Assembly (NCBI GenBank): GCA_037039925.1
Contig: JAXRKP010000208.1
Coordinates: forward strand, 255,001 to 319,000
Length of the DNA stretch: 64,000 nt
Source of the DNA: Doris montereyensis
Lineage: Eukaryota; Mollusca; Gastropoda; Nudibranchia; Dorididae
Reading direction: 5' to 3'
Part shown: one piece after another, positions 36,644 through 48,560 of the stretch
Numbering within the stretch: position 1 is the stretch's first letter
Layout of the letters: every line of letters starts with the position of its first letter
The notes under the pieces: generated by a model
The model's input: only the letters and a program-made list of their open reading frames with translations
Databases searched by the model: none
What the model was told of the DNA's origin: nothing
Program-made: the position numbers and the translations under genes

Positions 36644-39600
36644 ATGGCTGCTCAAGGTGCTGACGAGGAACACTTCAGACGGAGGGTTCAGCAAAGGCTG
36701 GCTGAAAGATGGACTGAAGGTGACTAAGATACATATTAAATTGAATTGTATGAAAGAATGAAGAGAAGCGTTGATTTAGGCGCTGTCACAGTTCTAGGTT
36801 ATAATAGCGAAAAATCTGGGACTCCAATCAACCAGATAACATTAACATATATATATATATATATATAAATCTAGATCTAGAATCTAGGTCTATATTATTT
36901 TTTTCAAAGGGACTTTTTGTCATTAACCCATTAGTGTGCAGACTCCCGACCGGATACGCTGACCTAGATTCAATTTTCCCGCAACCAGATCGCCATGGTG
37001 TGTTTACATTTTCTAAGCTTCCTGTGTGCTTCTGATAGAGGTTGCGTTAGGAAATGGATTCTTCTCTCTCCATGTCACAATTGTAACAGTCCATTACGAC
37101 AAAATCGAGGATAAAAATAAAGACAAAGTAGAAAACACACAAATAACGCAAATGATTGAAGCAGTGTGTGTGTTTAATCAAAGGCAGTACAGCAACTAAA
37201 GAGACCATCAATGACGGGTTTCGCAGAAAGTAATGCTATTACATTAGGACCATGACCTTTAGCATTAGAAAGAGGTGACCAATCAGCATTCTAGAAATGA
37301 TAGCTCTTAAAACATGTGACAAAAGTAGGTTTGCCGAGCCAATCTGATCGTTGAAAGAGAAGGCGTTACCTTCGGGCGGCTTGAACAATGGGAAGCAATT
37401 AGCGGATAGCCGAGCTAAGCACAGCGGCCTGTCTAGCGTACAGCCGTTTTTGGCAGGTTTAAACCTTAACCCTTACGTTGCTGTGTTTGACTGTAGTCGA
37501 AACTTATGGCTGACATTCGTATTGCTGACATCGACTGTAGTCGAAACTTGACCAGCTCCACTTAAAAGGCCAAACTATAAAATAAAATAGAAATTTTTTC
37601 CTTATATGAGTCACTTCTAAGGATTTCAATCAAAATGGATGACAATGTCTAAGACATCCAGTGTAAAATGGGTGGCAACGTAAGGGTTAATGACGAGTTC
37701 CTGAGAGAGCAAAATTGCTATATAATATATATGTCATTAGTATCGGATGTATGATAGATCAAATTTTCAAATAAAGATCTAAGTTTTTAGTTCTTGTTGA
37801 AAGCAGGCGTAAGGATGTCCATACTATTACATTATTCAATTCAAAATAAAACTTTTATATATATATATAAAAGTGAAAATGTTACTTCTCTAACTAAATC
37901 TGTATGATTACATTTATTTTGATATTATAATCCTCTATTCATTTTAAAATCTTATTCTGAGGTAACTGCAGAGTATTTGTTAGTGGATGGGGGAAGAGAA
38001 AGCTGGAAGGGAGATTCTTTTTTATGCATTTGATTTGGGGGGGGGGGGTTCTGGGAATGCCATTTTTGCCGAAAATGGGACAAATCTAGTATATCACACT
38101 AGTGGATAGAGCAGTTCATTCCGTCATAATGATATCATAAAGAAGCTCAGTATCAATTCTTTAAATTTATATATACAAATTTTTTAGAAATGATACAGGC
38201 CTATCTTTCAACACAGCTATTATATTATACAATAAAAGCCGGACATATAAAGTATTTCATGTTGGTACTCATTTTGATCGTCACAATCAACGCTATCCAA
38301 AACAAACTTATTTGAGGATTTATTATGAATGTTGCCTTAAATCGGCCTGAAGATACCAAACATATTCCGCGCACCAATTATCAAAAGGCACCATTTCAAA
38401 ATGAGTAAAAAGATGCTGGTGCACTTGACACAGTGTCAATAATAAGTAGTTGAAAGCCTCTCAAGGTTTTATGATGTTTCAAAGTATTATCCTACTCTTT
38501 TCTTAGGTTTATGGGAGAAAAATGTATTCAAATAACAAAACAAGAAAAAAAAATATGATTTTCTCAAAATGTCCTTTTTTGTTTATTATTTCCTATCTAC
38601 TTTTTTAGTTCTCAGCGTATCTTCATGAAATTTGGTATGGATGATGAGTGGGGGAAAACAAAGAAATCTCTAGATGCTTTTTTTATATATGTATTATAGT
38701 TTTGGAAAATTGAATTTTTTGTGCAATATTTTTGGTTGTTCTCATATGCTATTTTCAAAAATTCATAAAATCAAAACTTACTAATGAAACAAAAATCCGA
38801 TCTGATCAAATAAGGTGTGTGGCAAATTTGAAAGAAATGTGTTGAAAAATAAAAAAGCCTAACGATATTTAACTTGGTGAAATTTTGGGACAAAATCCAA
38901 GATGGCCACCATTTCCATGGTAACCCCCTCCTTAACAAAGCCTTTAGATTAAAGGATGTTACTGAAGGTAGGTGTTGCCTAAAATTATGATCAAATCAAG
39001 CTTCCCTTCTTTTTATTCTTTTAGAGATGAATCCTGAAGAAAAGAGCAAGACAGAGGATAAGCCAACACAAAAAACGTCGCCATTCAGTTTGCAGAACAT
39101 TATTTGGCTTGCTGTGGCTGCTTCAGCGTTTTACTTCAGTGACTTCTTATCTGTCATATTATATGATGGCCGCATTCGGAGGTAGGTTGTGGTCAGCATT
39201 GTCATTAGCTTATTAAATGTGAAAGACCTTTTTGTTAAGATAAACAGTATTTAACAAACATGTTACACCCAGGTTACGATTATTAGATTGTCAGTATTCG
39301 ATGCTGAGGTTATGTGGGAAGACATGAACGGTACTATTCCAACTTTTTAACTATAAAGCCTGTTCAAAATGGTAGCTTAGGTGAATAAACATACTACTCA
39401 AAAACGGGAATTTTTTTTTTCTCCGAAAATCAAACGTCACTTGTGGTACAAAAATTCCTCATGTGGACATGATTTTGGGATCATTAAGAAGCAACATGCA
39501 AAATATCATTACTCTTGGTGGCCTGCCAACATGGCCTTTGATGCACAAACTTTGATCAACAGAATTATATAGGTAGATTGTGTCTGCTTTATAACTAGAT

Positions 39601-42600
39601 GAGACCGTGAAATTTTGCATTTTTGCCTTGGTTAACACTTTGTCCCTTGCATCACTCTGTACACTCAACTATTTGTTGCCCTTGTATTACCTGTTGATGC
39701 AAGTTCAGTGTCAGTTTTGTAGTGTCAAGATAACAAGAACATTGGGAAGGGCGTAGGCAATATTTCAGGGGTTGTCCATTTACCTTCTCCAGCGTACGAT
39801 TATATGTGCTATGAATCATCAATTCGTTAAAAAATGTACATGCCACAAATGAACATATAGCTGAGGCACTTGGTGGCTGAGGGGTTAGGCTGCTGGACTT
39901 AGGATCATGAGGTCCCGGGTTGAATCATAGCAAAGATTTTCCCCACTCGACCCACATGCAAATGGGTACAAACACTAGCTTTGAAGTAAAAATCTGCGTC
40001 AGACTAATGTTCTGTCCTGTCCAGGCAGTGATTATTATTGCTTTTTCCACTTAATGCTATAAAAATCAGGATAACCTCCGACTCTATGGGCCTCTAAGGC
40101 ACTTGGCCAATCCTCAGGGTCAAACATAAAGGTTTCAGCATGTCTTTCTTTATTAATCTTTTTTAAGTAAGTGGCTCCTCGGTATTTCAGAAGCAAAGTG
40201 TCGGCCTTTTAACCAAAAGGTTGTGGGTCAAGCCCCAGCGCATTGAAATAATAATAATATACATTTCTATTGCGCTCTCATCCCTACAAGGGTAGGGCTC
40301 TATGCGCATTATATTTTTAAAGAAAAATATAATTACATATGATACACAATATGAATTTCATACATCAAGCTACATAATGCAGCTTAAAACTGTGTGCAAT
40401 TTATGACAATAAAATCAACAATGCAAACAAGAAAAAGAAAGGCGTTTAACAGTAAATACTGTCATGAATACATATTCCACAAACACACACACGCACCAAA
40501 CTTCGTCACACACAGGATGAATACAGCCCTAACCTAATAAAATTATGCAATTTTTCATTTAAGAAAGTAAGCTTTTATAAGCTAGTTAAAAAGATATGTT
40601 TTGGTGTTTTTTCTAAAAATTGATAGTGACTTTGACTCTCTAAGACTCTGTGGGAGGGCATTCCACACAAATGGACCATAGTATGCAAAAGATTGTGTAC
40701 CAGCGCTAGATTTTACTTTTGGGAATGTTTTCTCAAGTTTTAAAAAGTAACCCCCCCCCCCAGGTTCAGGTAGGTGGACCGACACAAAGTCCCATCAGAG
40801 ATTGACGATAAAAAGGAAGTACTGTGTGCATATCACAACACTCTGTGCATGTTAAAGATCCCTTGATGTTTACAAGGATGTTCAGGCAAAATTGAAATTC
40901 CTACCAAAACCCCTGAGATCATCTTAGTTGTGTATTTGGGTAAAATCAAACAAAATCCCTCAGTGATATGTTTGCTATCTGGTAAGACGATATTTAATAG
41001 AGAGACAGAGACAGGCATATATGGAGAGACAAACAGAGAGTTTCTTTGATTTTTGTTCACAGAGAGAAACTTAAGATCCTCTCACTTCTGCCACTAGCAT
41101 ATTTAATTTTAAGTTTTAATAGTTATGTTTTAAAGAGTATCACACAAAAATTGTGGGGGAAAGGTGAAAAGGGTATTAATCAGACAAACAATATACCAGG
41201 TACTTTCCTTTTACTTCCAATGAAAATTATTCTTCCATTCATATGAAGTAAGTGGAGACCGTTTCATTGTTAGTCCATCGTAATCAGCTGTAGTTAATAG
41301 TTTCAAGAAATTTTGTAGTAGCAACATTTGCATAAGTCGCCTTTTGTGCAGTTCTCATTTGTTGTTCATATTTTCTGTTTTTCAGAAACTGGTTTTGGAT
41401 CGGAACAGCTGCAATCAGTGTCCATGTGGGCATAGCTCTATTTCTTGTTCTGTGGTTAAACGCATGGAAAAAAATTACAACAGAGGAGTGGGAGAAAATG
41501 TATCCAAAAGCAGTGCCTTTAGCAACAGCATCCTTCATTGTTGGATCACTTTGGTAAGCTCCAGATGAAAGATAAATCAGCAATTCAGTTCCTAAAACCA
41601 GACCATACACTTTGTATTTTAAGGGTTTCAATGTTTAGTTTGGTTTATTAAATATTCTTTTAATTCACATATCATGTCTTTAGCATCATTGAAACTATGA
41701 TATTGTATGTATTGATCTCAAGACTATGGAATAGTTTTTATGCTTGCAGTACTTGGTATATCAAATCAAATATTTCATTGTTGAGTTTTTTATGCGTTGT
41801 AGCTGAACTGTAGTGTTGTGAGGTTGTAATCATGACGACACTGGTTCAAGCCCTACAGGTGGCACAGGTGGGTTTTTTTCACAACATAGTACTCGTAGGG
41901 AAGGTACTTCACTTTACTTTCCTCACTTGATTCAGGTGGGGATGAGAACCCAGCTAAAGGTAGAGAAAGATCTTATCGGGGTGTTAGTACGAAAAGCCTA
42001 ACAAAACAGGCCTGTATACTGTACATTTGTTGTAATCATGACGACACTGGTTCAAGCCCTACGGGTGGCACAGGTGGGGGTTTTTTCACAACATAGTACT
42101 CGTAGGAAAGGTACATCACTCTACTTTCCTCACTTGACTCAGATGGGAATGAGAACCCAACTAAAGGTAGAGAAAGATCTTATCAGGGTGTTAGTACGAA
42201 AAGCCTAACAAAACAGGCCCGTATACTGTATTCTCCCGGGAGTTGAGGACTTGAATAAAATGGCCTACTGGGGGATAATTGATGCAGTCGGTGAGCCTGC
42301 ACATGTGCAGGGACACAGACTATACTATAAATCCATCTCTATTTATTTATTTTTTTCTGTTCATTTTAATTTTTTAATTTTTTATTTCTTAATGATGTTT
42401 TTGTTTTTAAAGATTAATCTGGCTATAGTATTTATTCTTTTTCTTTTCAACTTTTCTTTTTCTGATTTGGGGGATGGAAGCAGGAGTTTAATATTCTATT
42501 TTCATAGAATTGAGGAAATATATTGAAGTTGAAGGGTTTGTTATTGTCTTTCTACCGCACCTTAATTTGAGAAGCATACCCAGTGAAGTACGGAAAATTT

Positions 42601-42737
42601 CCCTCAATTGTTACCTTTTTTCTTTTCTCTGTTGCAGCCTGTCCATTTCATTGTGGCCTGTATGGGGATTGTTAACTCCAGTCATCCTGGGATCTCTCTT
42701 CATGGGCGCCATTGTTATGATTGCTATGTTTGGTTAA
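36644..42737 (+). CDS. TMEM128: TMEM128 (transmembrane protein 128), four exons
   Basis: Exons 36644-36719, 39025-39181, 41386-41553 and 42638-42737 join in frame with GT-AG borders into 166 residues; human TMEM128 has 165. The function of the family is not established; it is a small four-helix protein. Seen: a charged N-terminus (HFRRRVQQRLAERW at 10-23), predicted helices at about 50-72, 80-102, 118-139 and 143-165, and the family signature in the last third, PLATASFIVGSLCLSISLW then PVWGLLTPV and LFMGAIVMIAMFG, which lines up with human PITTASFIAAGICFNIALW and HVWSFFTP. The Cys at the exon 3/4 junction is split between exons. The ATG has G at +4 but C at -3. Intron 1 carries a piggyBac-like MITE and repeat G; intron 2 a SINE pair with a LINE insertion; intron 3 a tandemly duplicated SINE. 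Confidence 0.93.
37466..37690. mobile_element. piggyBac-like MITE with TTAA ends
   Basis: TTAACCCTTACGTTGC at 37466-37481 is perfectly inverted as GCAACGTAAGGGTTAA at 37675-37690. TTAA flanks followed by CCC termini are the hallmark of piggyBac-superfamily insertions. The 225-base element has no transposase. Inside, two copies of GACTGTAGTCGAAACTT lie 45 bases apart (about 37489 and 37534). Confidence 0.75.
38035..38940 (+). repeat. Repeat G, copy 1
   Basis: Collinear with 48560-49200 for at least 600 bases: GGACAAATCTAGT, GCAGTTCATTCC, AAGCTCAGTATC, TTTTTTAGAAA, CATAAAAGCC-like, GAGCCTCTCAA and TTTTCTCAAAATGT. The right part runs into AT-rich sequence ending with CCAAGATGGCCACC and CCATGGTAACC. 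No coding capacity; class unknown. Confidence 0.7.
39860..40145 (+). mobile_element. SINE A, copy
   Basis: GTGGCTGAGGGGTTAGGCTG (A box), GGTCCCGGGTTGAATC (B box), CATGCAAATGGGTACAAACA and CGACTCTATGGGCC. The TTCCTTGGGAAAGACAC segment is deleted. Confidence 0.8.
40163..41000 (+). mobile_element. SINE D, copy 2, split by a LINE insertion
   Basis: Head at 40163-40243 (AGAAGCAAAGTGTCGGCC, AACCAAAAGGTTGTGGGTCA) and body from about 40755 (CAGGTAGGTGGACCGACACA, AAGGAAGTACTGTGTGC, GATCACAACACTCTG... pattern). The uninterrupted copy at 48378-48560 shows these two parts joined by a short AT-rich link. Confidence 0.75.
40245..40785 (-). mobile_element. 5'-truncated LINE 3' end
   Basis: The minus-strand frame (40785-40582) ends with TQSFAYYGPFVWNALPQS, then ESKSLSIFRKNTKTYLF and a stop, the usual C-terminal tail of CR1/L2/jockey-type ORF2 proteins. 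The 3' UTR runs to a (TTATTATT) tail at 40245 and contains a stem-loop (plus strand 40274-40309: GCGC, then CCCTAC AAGG GTAGGG, then GCGC). Inserted into SINE D. Confidence 0.75.
41823..42235 (+). repeat. Tandemly duplicated SINE-like body
   Basis: Two roughly 200-base units, 41823-42022 and 42029-42234, about 93% alike. Each starts GTTGTAATCATGACGACAC and carries a B box-like GGTTCAAGCCC. An A box-like TAGCTGAACTGTAGTG precedes only the first unit (41802-41817). Confidence 0.85.
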
Positions 42738-43114
42738 GTCCCTTGGCTTAGATGAAATTCCATGCCTTCAAATCTGATGCTTTGACATCGTGGATTCTGC
42801 TGAGAAATAGCGTTGACTGTGATTCTGGTGTATTTTGTATTGAGGCAAGTACGGCATAAGAAATCTATTTGCGTGTATTATTCCTCATCTTGAACAAAGG
42901 AGATTGGGAAAATGTTATAAACGGTAAGCAATGAATGAAACAAAGAGCAAAAGAACATCGAATTTGTTTTATGTGGGAAGATACCAATTACAACCTGAAA
43001 AATGCCACATTCATACAATGAGTCGACAACAGAAAAGCTTGGTAGGTCACAAACATAGATGTCTGCTCTAGATCTGACACAAGAAGAAGATTGCATATCA
43101 TGTAAACATGATAC

Positions 43115-43400
43115 ATCTTCATGGGTACCAACCAGTATGTAAAAAAAAACATATAATATGTTGTTGTTTTTTTTGTTGCTATATTTATCTTGAAAAGTGT
43201 GTATATGAAAGTTAACCATATTTTTAATTAAAGAATCTCTTTGTGGAAACTATAGGAAAGTCTGGAGATGCCATTCTAAGTTTGCAAACTATCGGCACAT
43301 TTTGCCAGAAAGGCCAGCAATTGGCAGATTTTTTATTAGAATTAGTTTGCACAGTCAGAGTTTTGGTTTTGGATTTGAAAAGGTTGACAGCTATGCATCA
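43115..43400 (+). mobile_element. MITE E, copy 3
   Basis: CCAACCAGTATGTAAAAAA start, ATCTTGAAAAGTGTGTATATG, TTTTGCCAGAAAGGCCAGCA (shared with copy 2) and a terminal GGTTGACAGCT. Its left terminus has diverged. May fall inside the TMEM128 3' UTR. Confidence 0.7.
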
Positions 43401-43900
43401 TGTGTAATATTTTCCATCAATGTTTTTGTCTAACAAAAAATTTGAAGTATATTTTTACTATGTGTTCTGACAGAAGTTGACTGTCCAGTATGGCGGGTCA
43501 GATGCTATGTCTTACTCTTAGGATTACTGAGTTTGAAGATTGAGAATGTACAGAATTATGTTAATGAAAACCTTACCATATTCTATACTGATTATATTTT
43601 ACAAGGAATGTTGCAAATCTGCATAATGTAATGTTGTATTGCCATGGACACTGAAAAAGGAGTGACATGATTTTGGTTTAAACAAAATGACAAAACATCT
43701 TGCAGACACCTTATTTGAAGCCCTTTTTGTTTTTTAGCCAACAAAGAAACGCTTGTGAACATAATTAAATGTCATGGATGTTCTGTTAAGTTCTTTGATG
43801 GGAAGCTTTGAACTAAAATAACCTGAATTAGAATCACACATAAATCTACAAAAACTTACAAGTTTCAATCAATCCTCAAGGTAAGCACTTGAGTGCCAAA

Positions 43901-43906
43901 AATAAA
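43901..43906 (+). terminator. TMEM128: Candidate TMEM128 poly(A) signal
   Basis: First canonical AATAAA downstream of the stop, about 1.16 kb away. A second AATAAA lies near 44439. Which one is used cannot be told. Confidence 0.35.
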
Positions 43907-46629
43907 GCTTAACTCATTCAGCCCTGCCTTTTCATTCCTAACTAACGGCCAAATTCAGGGGATTTTGACCCAATTTGTTTAAATAAATTTGCTCGATCAT
44001 TTTCATGTTTCACACAGACATAGATGCACTAATGATAAACAACATAGTATAAGGACATTATTATTTACAAATTCACAAACCAGTTATTGAATTACGCAAT
44101 AACACATAACACAGAAGTAAATTCTGTGCCATTAGACCTAGTGACGAACATTTAGAAAACTGTTACAAAAGTCACTCTATATTATTTATTGTTGTATGCT
44201 ACTTGCATAATTCATCTTCAAGATCTGACCCATCATCGGTGTTGGAATAATGGCTTACAACTTTTCTAGTGCTTGTCACACAATCAAGCGCATCGCCATT
44301 TTTCACAAATTGATCAACTGACTGATGTGTACACCAAAACACAGTAGCTTTTAAACACTTCATCCCTCATGTTGTGTGCTCAAACTATTCATAGAAACAT
44401 TACAGGCTCATCTTATTATTAATGTTGTATCCTTACAATAAAAGTGGCTGAGAAGTGGATAAACTCGTCTGTGTCGTATTGCGATAGTATTCACAGTAGG
44501 TCAACAAACCTTGTATATTCGACATCAGGGCTTCTCGCTATAATTGTGTTATCTCAGTATACTTAAAGTGTAAGGGGTAATAAAACCATATATCATCACA
44601 CTTTGCAAAGATACTTTTAGTTGTTAATGGAAAAAAAGATGATTTGATTCTTGAGGAAATTAAAGGGTTTAACTGTAAAATGATATAATGTATGACAGAG
44701 GGTCTTTGTTCTCACAATACCCCTAGCATGATTTAGTAGTGATGCAATTGAATACAAGGTATTGTTGTAATGGATGCATTAGTTTATTTCTAGTTATGTG
44801 CGTTTGTTACAAAATTAAAGTATTCTTTTTGTGACTCTTTGTGTCCAGATAAATTGCTCAATAACCAATTTTTAAACTACAATGCTATTACTATCTTGCT
44901 TGTATATGACTGAAATTACAATGCTTTGTGATGATCTTCTCTTATGTCTTTGAATGATTTGTAATGTTGACAAGGAAATATCTCTTATGACAATCACTTG
45001 GGTAGCATTCAGTTGGGACAGGTGTTAAGCAAGGCTGCTATTTTATTTTATTTTAGCATTCTGATTGGTGGATATTTTTGATGTTTAGATCCAAACTGTA
45101 CATCAATTTGAAGGCTAAAACTAGTAAAGCAACAAGATAGCCTGGAAGGCACACACTAACTCTCACCGTTGAATGTGTGCCGCAAGGCCCTTCAACGTAT
45201 AAATGCAGATCCAGAACTAAGTGCTACAGTGCTACCTTGAATGGTGTTAGATTTTGTTTTGTTCTCATCTTGGAGTACTCATTCCTGTTCTGTCCCGTTG
45301 ACTCTGTCTTTTCCACCTCTTCCCTCAACTCTAGTTGGCAGACGCTTACGTCTATACATCTAGGTCCTATTTCTTTTACATTCACTTTGTCTTGTATCCC
45401 TATATCATTATGCTGTTTCCTCTTAAGTCTTCCACCAGGAATTTCTACCTGAGTTCTTTTGTGAAATTTCAATGTTGACTATCGACAGTTTAAACGTTTT
45501 GGTAAAGTAAAAAACGGAGTAAGACCAGAACAAGAGAGTTTTAAAAGTAACAAAGCTATCTCCTATCGAAAAGAGGTCCTAGGTCTTAAAATACACATGG
45601 AGGTAGGAAAATGAATCAATCACTGACTCAACCTTCCGCAGAATTTGAAGATCCTATTGTCGCTGGAAGTCGTCACTGCAGGCGTTTCACTCTGAAATCA
45701 CCACATACAAGGGATTTATTTCAATGAAATAAATCCAAATCTCTTCTCCATGCTGTCCATGGTTTAGGCTGACAGTTTGTCTTGTAGTTGGTATTAGAAA
45801 ATCTCATAGACTCATAGGATGGGGCCAATTTATCCAGCGAGGAAATCTCGTTGCCATGTTATTATTTTTATTGTTATAGAACACTTATCAGGTTTTAAAG
45901 TTTTTAAAAAGACATCATCTTGTATTGGACTTTCTTTTGTACGCACTCAGTCTATTCCCCTAACTATGCATCATGTTTAATATGCTTGTTACATGTGTTG
46001 TTATTCTTATCATTTAAATGATTCTTTTATTATAGGAATAAGTTTTCGTCATCCTTCCTCAAGCATGTAAATATTGTCTTTAAACTGCTTTTATTTTTAA
46101 TTTAATCATTGTGATATTAAATGAGAATGTAGCATTATTCAACAGCTTCTCTTTCATGTTATCATATATGCTCCAATGTTTCAGGCCCTTTTTTTTTTTT
46201 TTTTTAAACAACTTAATCATATACACTAAATTGTTGCAATATAAATGGTTTCTTACACTTTCACTTTTACAACCTATTATGAATTGGAAATTCAAGAAAA
46301 GGAAATTAGAATTAGATCTGTAGTATGCTTATCTGGGATCATTTGTTAAAATTTTTAGCAGCTTTAATTTGAAATACCTTTCTTTTCTTTGTTCTCTTCT
46401 TACATTTATTTGTGTGTACACATCAATTTATCATATTCTTTATAAATATAAATTATCATATTATGTGCAATTGTTACCATGCAGGCGCCAAAATTAGGTC
46501 AACTACATTTTTTGTACCAAAATAAAGTTCAAGTGCTATACCACATCCTCAAGAAAAGCCATGGTAAACCAGACAATTCAATTGGTCCAAATCACGGTGG
46601 GATCTAGCTAATGACACATGACAATACAA

Positions 46630-46796
46630 TGCTTGTCTTGACTCTGCGTTCGATCTGTTCTACCACAATTCCATGAGATATAATGGAGAAAAGGAAAAAG
46701 ACGCATGCACATGTCTTGACTCTGTGCTCAATCCATTCTTCCATCATGATTCCATGAGATTGAGATATAATGGAGAAAAGGTAAAAGGTGCATGCA
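46630..46796. repeat. Two-copy tandem repeat, about 80-bp unit
   Basis: Units at about 46632-46707 and 46710-46796 share TGTCTTGACTCTG, TTCCATGAGAT, ATATAATGGAGAAAAGG and a GCATGCA end, with a small indel (GATTGA) in the second. Confidence 0.85.
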
Positions 46797-47493
46797 TAAT
46801 TAGTGCTGTCATGATGTTGGAGAGGATTGTTTGTAGTGTCAGTGTCAATCACCCACATGGTGCACATATCGATAGGGAATTAAACACAAATTTGTACTGT
46901 TAGTCTATCTATTTTTAGATTAGGGGATATAGTTTGAGAGATTTTCTGATTGTGGATAGTAGATCCATGCACTTACACAATTAGAGTGGGACACCAACAA
47001 AAATGTATTTGGAGTGCCTTTCTTTGGATGGAAAGGATGATACTCGTACATTGTTGATTAAAATTTATTCAGATGCTAAATGAAACTCATGCCGTTGGCT
47101 CCCCTGAACTCTGTTGTAAGTTGTAAATTATAGATGAGATGGATGCTCAAGGTTCTAAGCAAAACAAACAGCTCACATCAAGCGTAGGACAGAGTTTTTG
47201 ATTGTATATTATATATTATATACATGAACTGGTTTATTTCATACCGGCTATGGTTAAGTATTTAGGTGGTGGTGTTTTTATCCTTTGGTATCCATAGATC
47301 ATAAAAGTGAAAGAAAATATAAGTTGGCAGCTTCAGTATTTACTTATATTTATATGTATTAACAGAGTGAAGATAATGAGAGGCAATGAAATTACATTCT
47401 CTCACTTTTCTTTAGGTTCAGTCCTCAAAGAGAAAAAGATTCATTTTCCATTTCCTCCTATATCTATTATTTCTGGCTGCATTTTGTGATTGG

Positions 47494-47654
47494 CGCAGCT
47501 AAAAATGTCAATTTCCCTGAAGAAAATATTATTAAAGATATAGGGCTAACATACAGGTAATATGAAATAGTATGGCACAGCTAAAGGTGTCAATCCACCT
47601 GAAAATATTATTAAAGACACAGGGCTTACATGCGGGTTATGTAAAATAGTATGT
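47494..47654. repeat. Two-copy tandem repeat, about 81-bp unit
   Basis: GC(G/A)CAGCTAAA, TGTCAAT, CTGAA, AAATATTATTAAAGA, AGGGCT and AAATAGTATG recur in order at 47494-47572 and 47574-47654; roughly 80% alike. Confidence 0.85.
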
Positions 47655-48377
47655 CATAACAGCTCAACTCTAAAAATGAGGTCTAGAAGAGACTAGTTTT
47701 CCTAAATATATTTTCAACTAGAGCTCACAAACTTTTACATGGCATTATCTTACTCTTCAGATAGTGATTCTACCCCTTGATATGCTTATTCTATCTCACG
47801 TCACTTTGATAAAATAAAGATGGACAACAACCAAAAAACCCTAAACGAATTGACAGTGAGATTTACTTCAAAAGATTACCCTTTTATTCCAGCATCGCTG
47901 CTCTGAATTCTAAAACTCAAATCATATAATGTGGTAAAATAATAAAGAACTGTCTGAGATCATTGAATTATGAATTACTCAGTATGAGTTCCAATTTGGT
48001 AATAGAGACAAATTTCTGATAAGGTGATAAATGGATTTTTTTGTTTAATGTATTTTGTATTCATAATTTGGTGTATTTCAATGCAATGAACAATAACAAT
48101 GTTGATTTACTCAAATGGTAATTAAAGTTTTTACAAAAATAATAATTGAGCTCTTCTTGTGTTTCATTTTGTTTATTTGTTGCACGCTTTTGCTAACTTT
48201 TCCCAGGAGGTGAAGAGTGGGACTACTGTGTTTTGTTGAGTTTTTCATCATTTGTTGTTGAGGTTAGGTTGGGTTGGGTTTTTTTGTGGGAGGGGGAGGG
48301 GGGGACTGATTTGGAAACAGTAGTATAATTATCACCACCCAAATGCAGAATCTTTGGTATATAAGGGGATTCTGTAG

Positions 48378-48560
48378 TTCAAAGTCAAAGGCAAGGTGTA
48401 GGCCTCTCAACCAAAAGGTCACAGGTGTTCAAGCCCCAGCAGATTGAAAAGTTTTCTATTAAAATTTACCCCCTGGTCCAAGTAGGTGGATTAACACCTA
48501 GAGACGGATGATAAAAAAGAAGTACCATGTGCCGATCACAACACTGCGCACTTTGAGGGG
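48378..48560 (+). mobile_element. SINE D, copy 3
   Basis: AAAGGCAAGGTGTAGGCCTC, CAACCAAAAGGTCACAGG, TTCAAGCCCCAGCAGATTG, AAGTAGGTGGATTAACACC and CGATCACAACACTGCGCA. The cleanest uninterrupted copy here; it abuts repeat G copy 2. Confidence 0.8.

Noticed and set aside
36922..36960. TTAACCCATTAGTGTG, resembling a piggyBac terminus
   Set aside because: No matching inverted end followed by TTAA was found at a plausible distance.
41284..41631. 115-codon frame on the minus strand
   Set aside because: Antisense shadow of TMEM128 exon 3.
45177..45472. Overlapping 82- and 91-codon frames on opposite strands
   Set aside because: Partly repeat B-like sequence (GGTCCTATTTCTTTTAC); no splice structure or domain.
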